This document shows positions 14,487 through 15,895 of a DNA stretch of 15,895 bases, piece after piece. Origin of the DNA: Gammaproteobacteria bacterium (GTDB lineage: Bacteria; Pseudomonadota; Gammaproteobacteria; Pseudomonadales; Azotimanducaceae). The stretch lies in assembly GCA_002715785.1 (NCBI GenBank), contig PBAA01000013.1, forward strand, positions 1-15,895, written 5' to 3'. Position 1 is the stretch's first letter; the number at the start of each line of letters is the position of its first letter. The notes beneath the pieces are model-generated. The model was not told the DNA's origin, did no database searches, and was given only the letters and a program-made list of their open reading frames with translations. Made by a program: the position numbers and the translations under genes.

Positions 14487-14652
14487 GAAACTACCCCTCT
14501 ATCAGATTCAGAAATCCCCACTGACTATAGCTCGACTCACCGTATAACCCCTTTTCTAATTCAAATGAAATTATGGACAACTGGGGCTCCGCATCGGCCG
14601 AATCGGCCGTGCTACGATCAACTGGTCCAATCGATATCGTGCGCGGAGAAAC
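14487..14652. promoter_or_regulatory. Divergent control region between the dehydrogenase and the flavin monooxygenase
   Basis: A 166-bp region that must hold both promoters. A tandem 9-bp repeat, ATCGGCCGA then ATCGGCCGT, occupies 14593-14610, and each copy contains the palindrome CGGCCG. On the minus strand, TATAGT matches the -10 consensus at five of six positions about 40 bases from the dehydrogenase start, and on the plus strand TACGAT (14613-14618) matches four of six, but neither has a good -35. A regulator acting at the repeat is plausible, not shown. Confidence 0.35.
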
Positions 14653-15891
14653 ATGAAAAACCTCTGGTTTCATTTGATGCCGTACAAAGACTTACCCGAT
14701 GACTTTAGGGATACGCACCCGTCCGTCTGGGTTGACATTAACTCGAAGTTGCTCGATGCCGAGAGGGTTCATCAACACTACAACGAGTACCTCGACGAAC
14801 TCGAATATGCAGGCCAATTAGGTTTCGATGGGATCTGTTGTAACGAACACCATCAAAACGGCTACGGCCTGATGCCTTCGCCCAACCTGATCGCCTCGAC
14901 ACTCACTCGACGCACCACGGAACCCGCGATTTGCGTTATGGGCAATTCGCTCGCGCTGTATAACCCACCTACGCGCGTCGCCGAGGAATTTGCAATGCTC
15001 GACTGTATGTCGGGCGGCCGATTAATCGCGGGTTTTCCGGTCGGGACGCCAATGGATACGATCTTCGCGTATGCACAGAACCCGTCCAAATTGCGCGAGC
15101 GCTATTACGAGGCCCACGACATCGTGATGAGGGCTTGGCAGGAAGAAGAAACCTTTTCTTTTGACGGTCGGTTTAACCAACTCCGCTATGTGAACGTGTG
15201 GCCGCGACCCGTACAAAAGCCACATCCACCCGTGTGGATACCGGGAGGCGGGTCAGTTGAAACCTGGCGTTGGTGTGCAGAAATGGATTACGTCTACTGC
15301 TATCTCTCGTATTTTGGTTACAAGGCTGGCGAAGCCACCATGAAAGGTTTTTGGGACGAAATGGACAAGCTCGGTAAAGACCGAAACCCATACCGTGCGG
15401 GATTTCTACAATTTGTAGCAGTTGGAGAAACCGAAAAAGAAGCGCTTGAACTCTACAAAGAGTCGGCCGAGTACTTTTATGGTCGATGCCTCCACGTCAA
15501 TCCCAAGTGGGCGTCTCCGGCAGGGTACCAGTCCGAAGCGACCATTCGTGCCAAAGTTCAATCGCAGGTGGCGCTTGCCGCGCAAAAATCCGCGGGACCC
15601 GCCGGAGCCGCACGCGAGTGGAAAGATATCCTTGATCTCGGCTATGTCATCGCTGGCGATCCGGACCAAGTCGCAGAAAGAATCCGTGAAGTCTGTACCA
15701 ATTTGAACGTTGGCCATCTGATGTTGCTTTGCCAATTCGGCAACATGTCGACCGACTTAGCTAAATACAATACCAAGCTCTATGCCGAACGGGTGATGCC
15801 ACAGATCTCAGACCTGTTCGACGATCAATGGAATGACGCGTGGTGGCCGCAGCCGCTCAGCGAGCGTTCTTTGCCTGCTGAGGTCGCTTAA
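14653..15891 (+). CDS. LLM-class (luciferase-like) flavin-dependent monooxygenase
   Basis: A 412-residue bacterial-luciferase-family TIM barrel. Recognisable segments are DELEYAGQLGFDGICCNEHH (about 48-67), the SPNLIASTLTRRT helix after it, NPPTRVAEEFAMLDCMSGGR (about 100-119), GFPVGTP, and KPHPPVWIPGGGSVETW (about 190-206). FMNH2- or F420-dependent members oxidise varied substrates such as alkanals, long-chain alkanes, terpenoids or sulfonates; FMN is more likely here given the probable host, and the substrate is unknown. The length is normal to slightly long, with a C-terminal tail rich in W and acidic residues (DDQWNDAWWPQP). ATG 14653 has CGGAG five bases upstream. The stop TAA overlaps a possible next start (TAATG). 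It is divergent from the SDR gene. Confidence 0.93.
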   Translation: MKNLWFHLMPYKDLPDDFRDTHPSVWVDINSKLLDAERVHQHYNEYLDELEYAGQLGFDGICCNEHHQNGYGLMPSPNLIASTLTRRTTEPAICVMGNSLALYNPPTRVAEEFAMLDCMSGGRLIAGFPVGTPMDTIFAYAQNPSKLRERYYEAHDIVMRAWQEEETFSFDGRFNQLRYVNVWPRPVQKPHPPVWIPGGGSVETWRWCAEMDYVYCYLSYFGYKAGEATMKGFWDEMDKLGKDRNPYRAGFLQFVAVGETEKEALELYKESAEYFYGRCLHVNPKWASPAGYQSEATIRAKVQSQVALAAQKSAGPAGAAREWKDILDLGYVIAGDPDQVAERIREVCTNLNVGHLMLLCQFGNMSTDLAKYNTKLYAERVMPQISDLFDDQWNDAWWPQPLSERSLPAEVA

Positions 15892-15895
15892 TGCC
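15891..15895 (+). CDS. Possible start of the next gene, cut by the right edge
   Basis: The monooxygenase stop is embedded in TAATG, and GAGG lies about seven bases before this ATG. That is the usual form of a coupled downstream gene. Only five bases are visible, so the product cannot be named. Confidence 0.3.

Noticed and set aside
1..15895. Mobile elements, CRISPR arrays, tRNA or rRNA genes
   Set aside because: No transposase or integrase, no regularly spaced repeats, no tRNA-like cloverleaf or rRNA segment was recognised on either strand.

Overview
The window looks like chromosomal DNA of a gammaproteobacterium, probably marine or aquatic and not a familiar laboratory species. I infer this from three things: a six-gene Ton energy-transduction operon in the gene order of the Vibrio TonB2/TtpC system, a riboflavin synthase that follows the E. 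coli sequence closely, and a PhoB/PhoR pair very close to the E. coli proteins. Coding density is high. I see no rRNA, tRNA, insertion sequence, CRISPR array or prophage gene, and composition looks even throughout.

Left block (1-6684, all minus strand). Transcription runs right to left: DUF3450 protein, ttpC (large ExbB-like protein), exbB, exbD, tonB, a secreted TPR protein, then ribE (riboflavin synthase), and finally a lipoprotein alpha/beta hydrolase cut by the left edge. The first six genes are tightly packed and should form one Ton complex powering outer-membrane uptake. No TonB-dependent receptor lies beside them.

Middle block (7004-7917, minus strand). A cysteine-type dienelactone hydrolase overlaps, by ATGA, a small secreted protein with two cysteines and no assigned function.

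Phosphate block (8015-13601). An OprO/OprP-type porin, phoB and phoR run rightwards. They converge on a left-running pair, a DUF47 (PhoU-like) protein and a PiT phosphate transporter. I find a Pho-box-like direct repeat with exact 11-bp periodicity upstream of both units. Before the porin, a -10-like hexamer follows at the standard 10-bp distance. The simplest reading is a self-contained phosphate unit: outer-membrane pore, sensor and regulator, inner-membrane transporter and its accessory protein, with PhoB possibly amplifying its own synthesis through the porin promoter.

Right block (13701-15895). A short-chain dehydrogenase (minus) and a luciferase-like flavin monooxygenase (plus) are divergent around a 166-bp control region holding a tandem 9-bp repeat. 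The monooxygenase stop overlaps a possible next start codon at the right edge. The substrates are unknown. This pair and the small secreted protein next to the dienelactone hydrolase are the least explained parts of the window.
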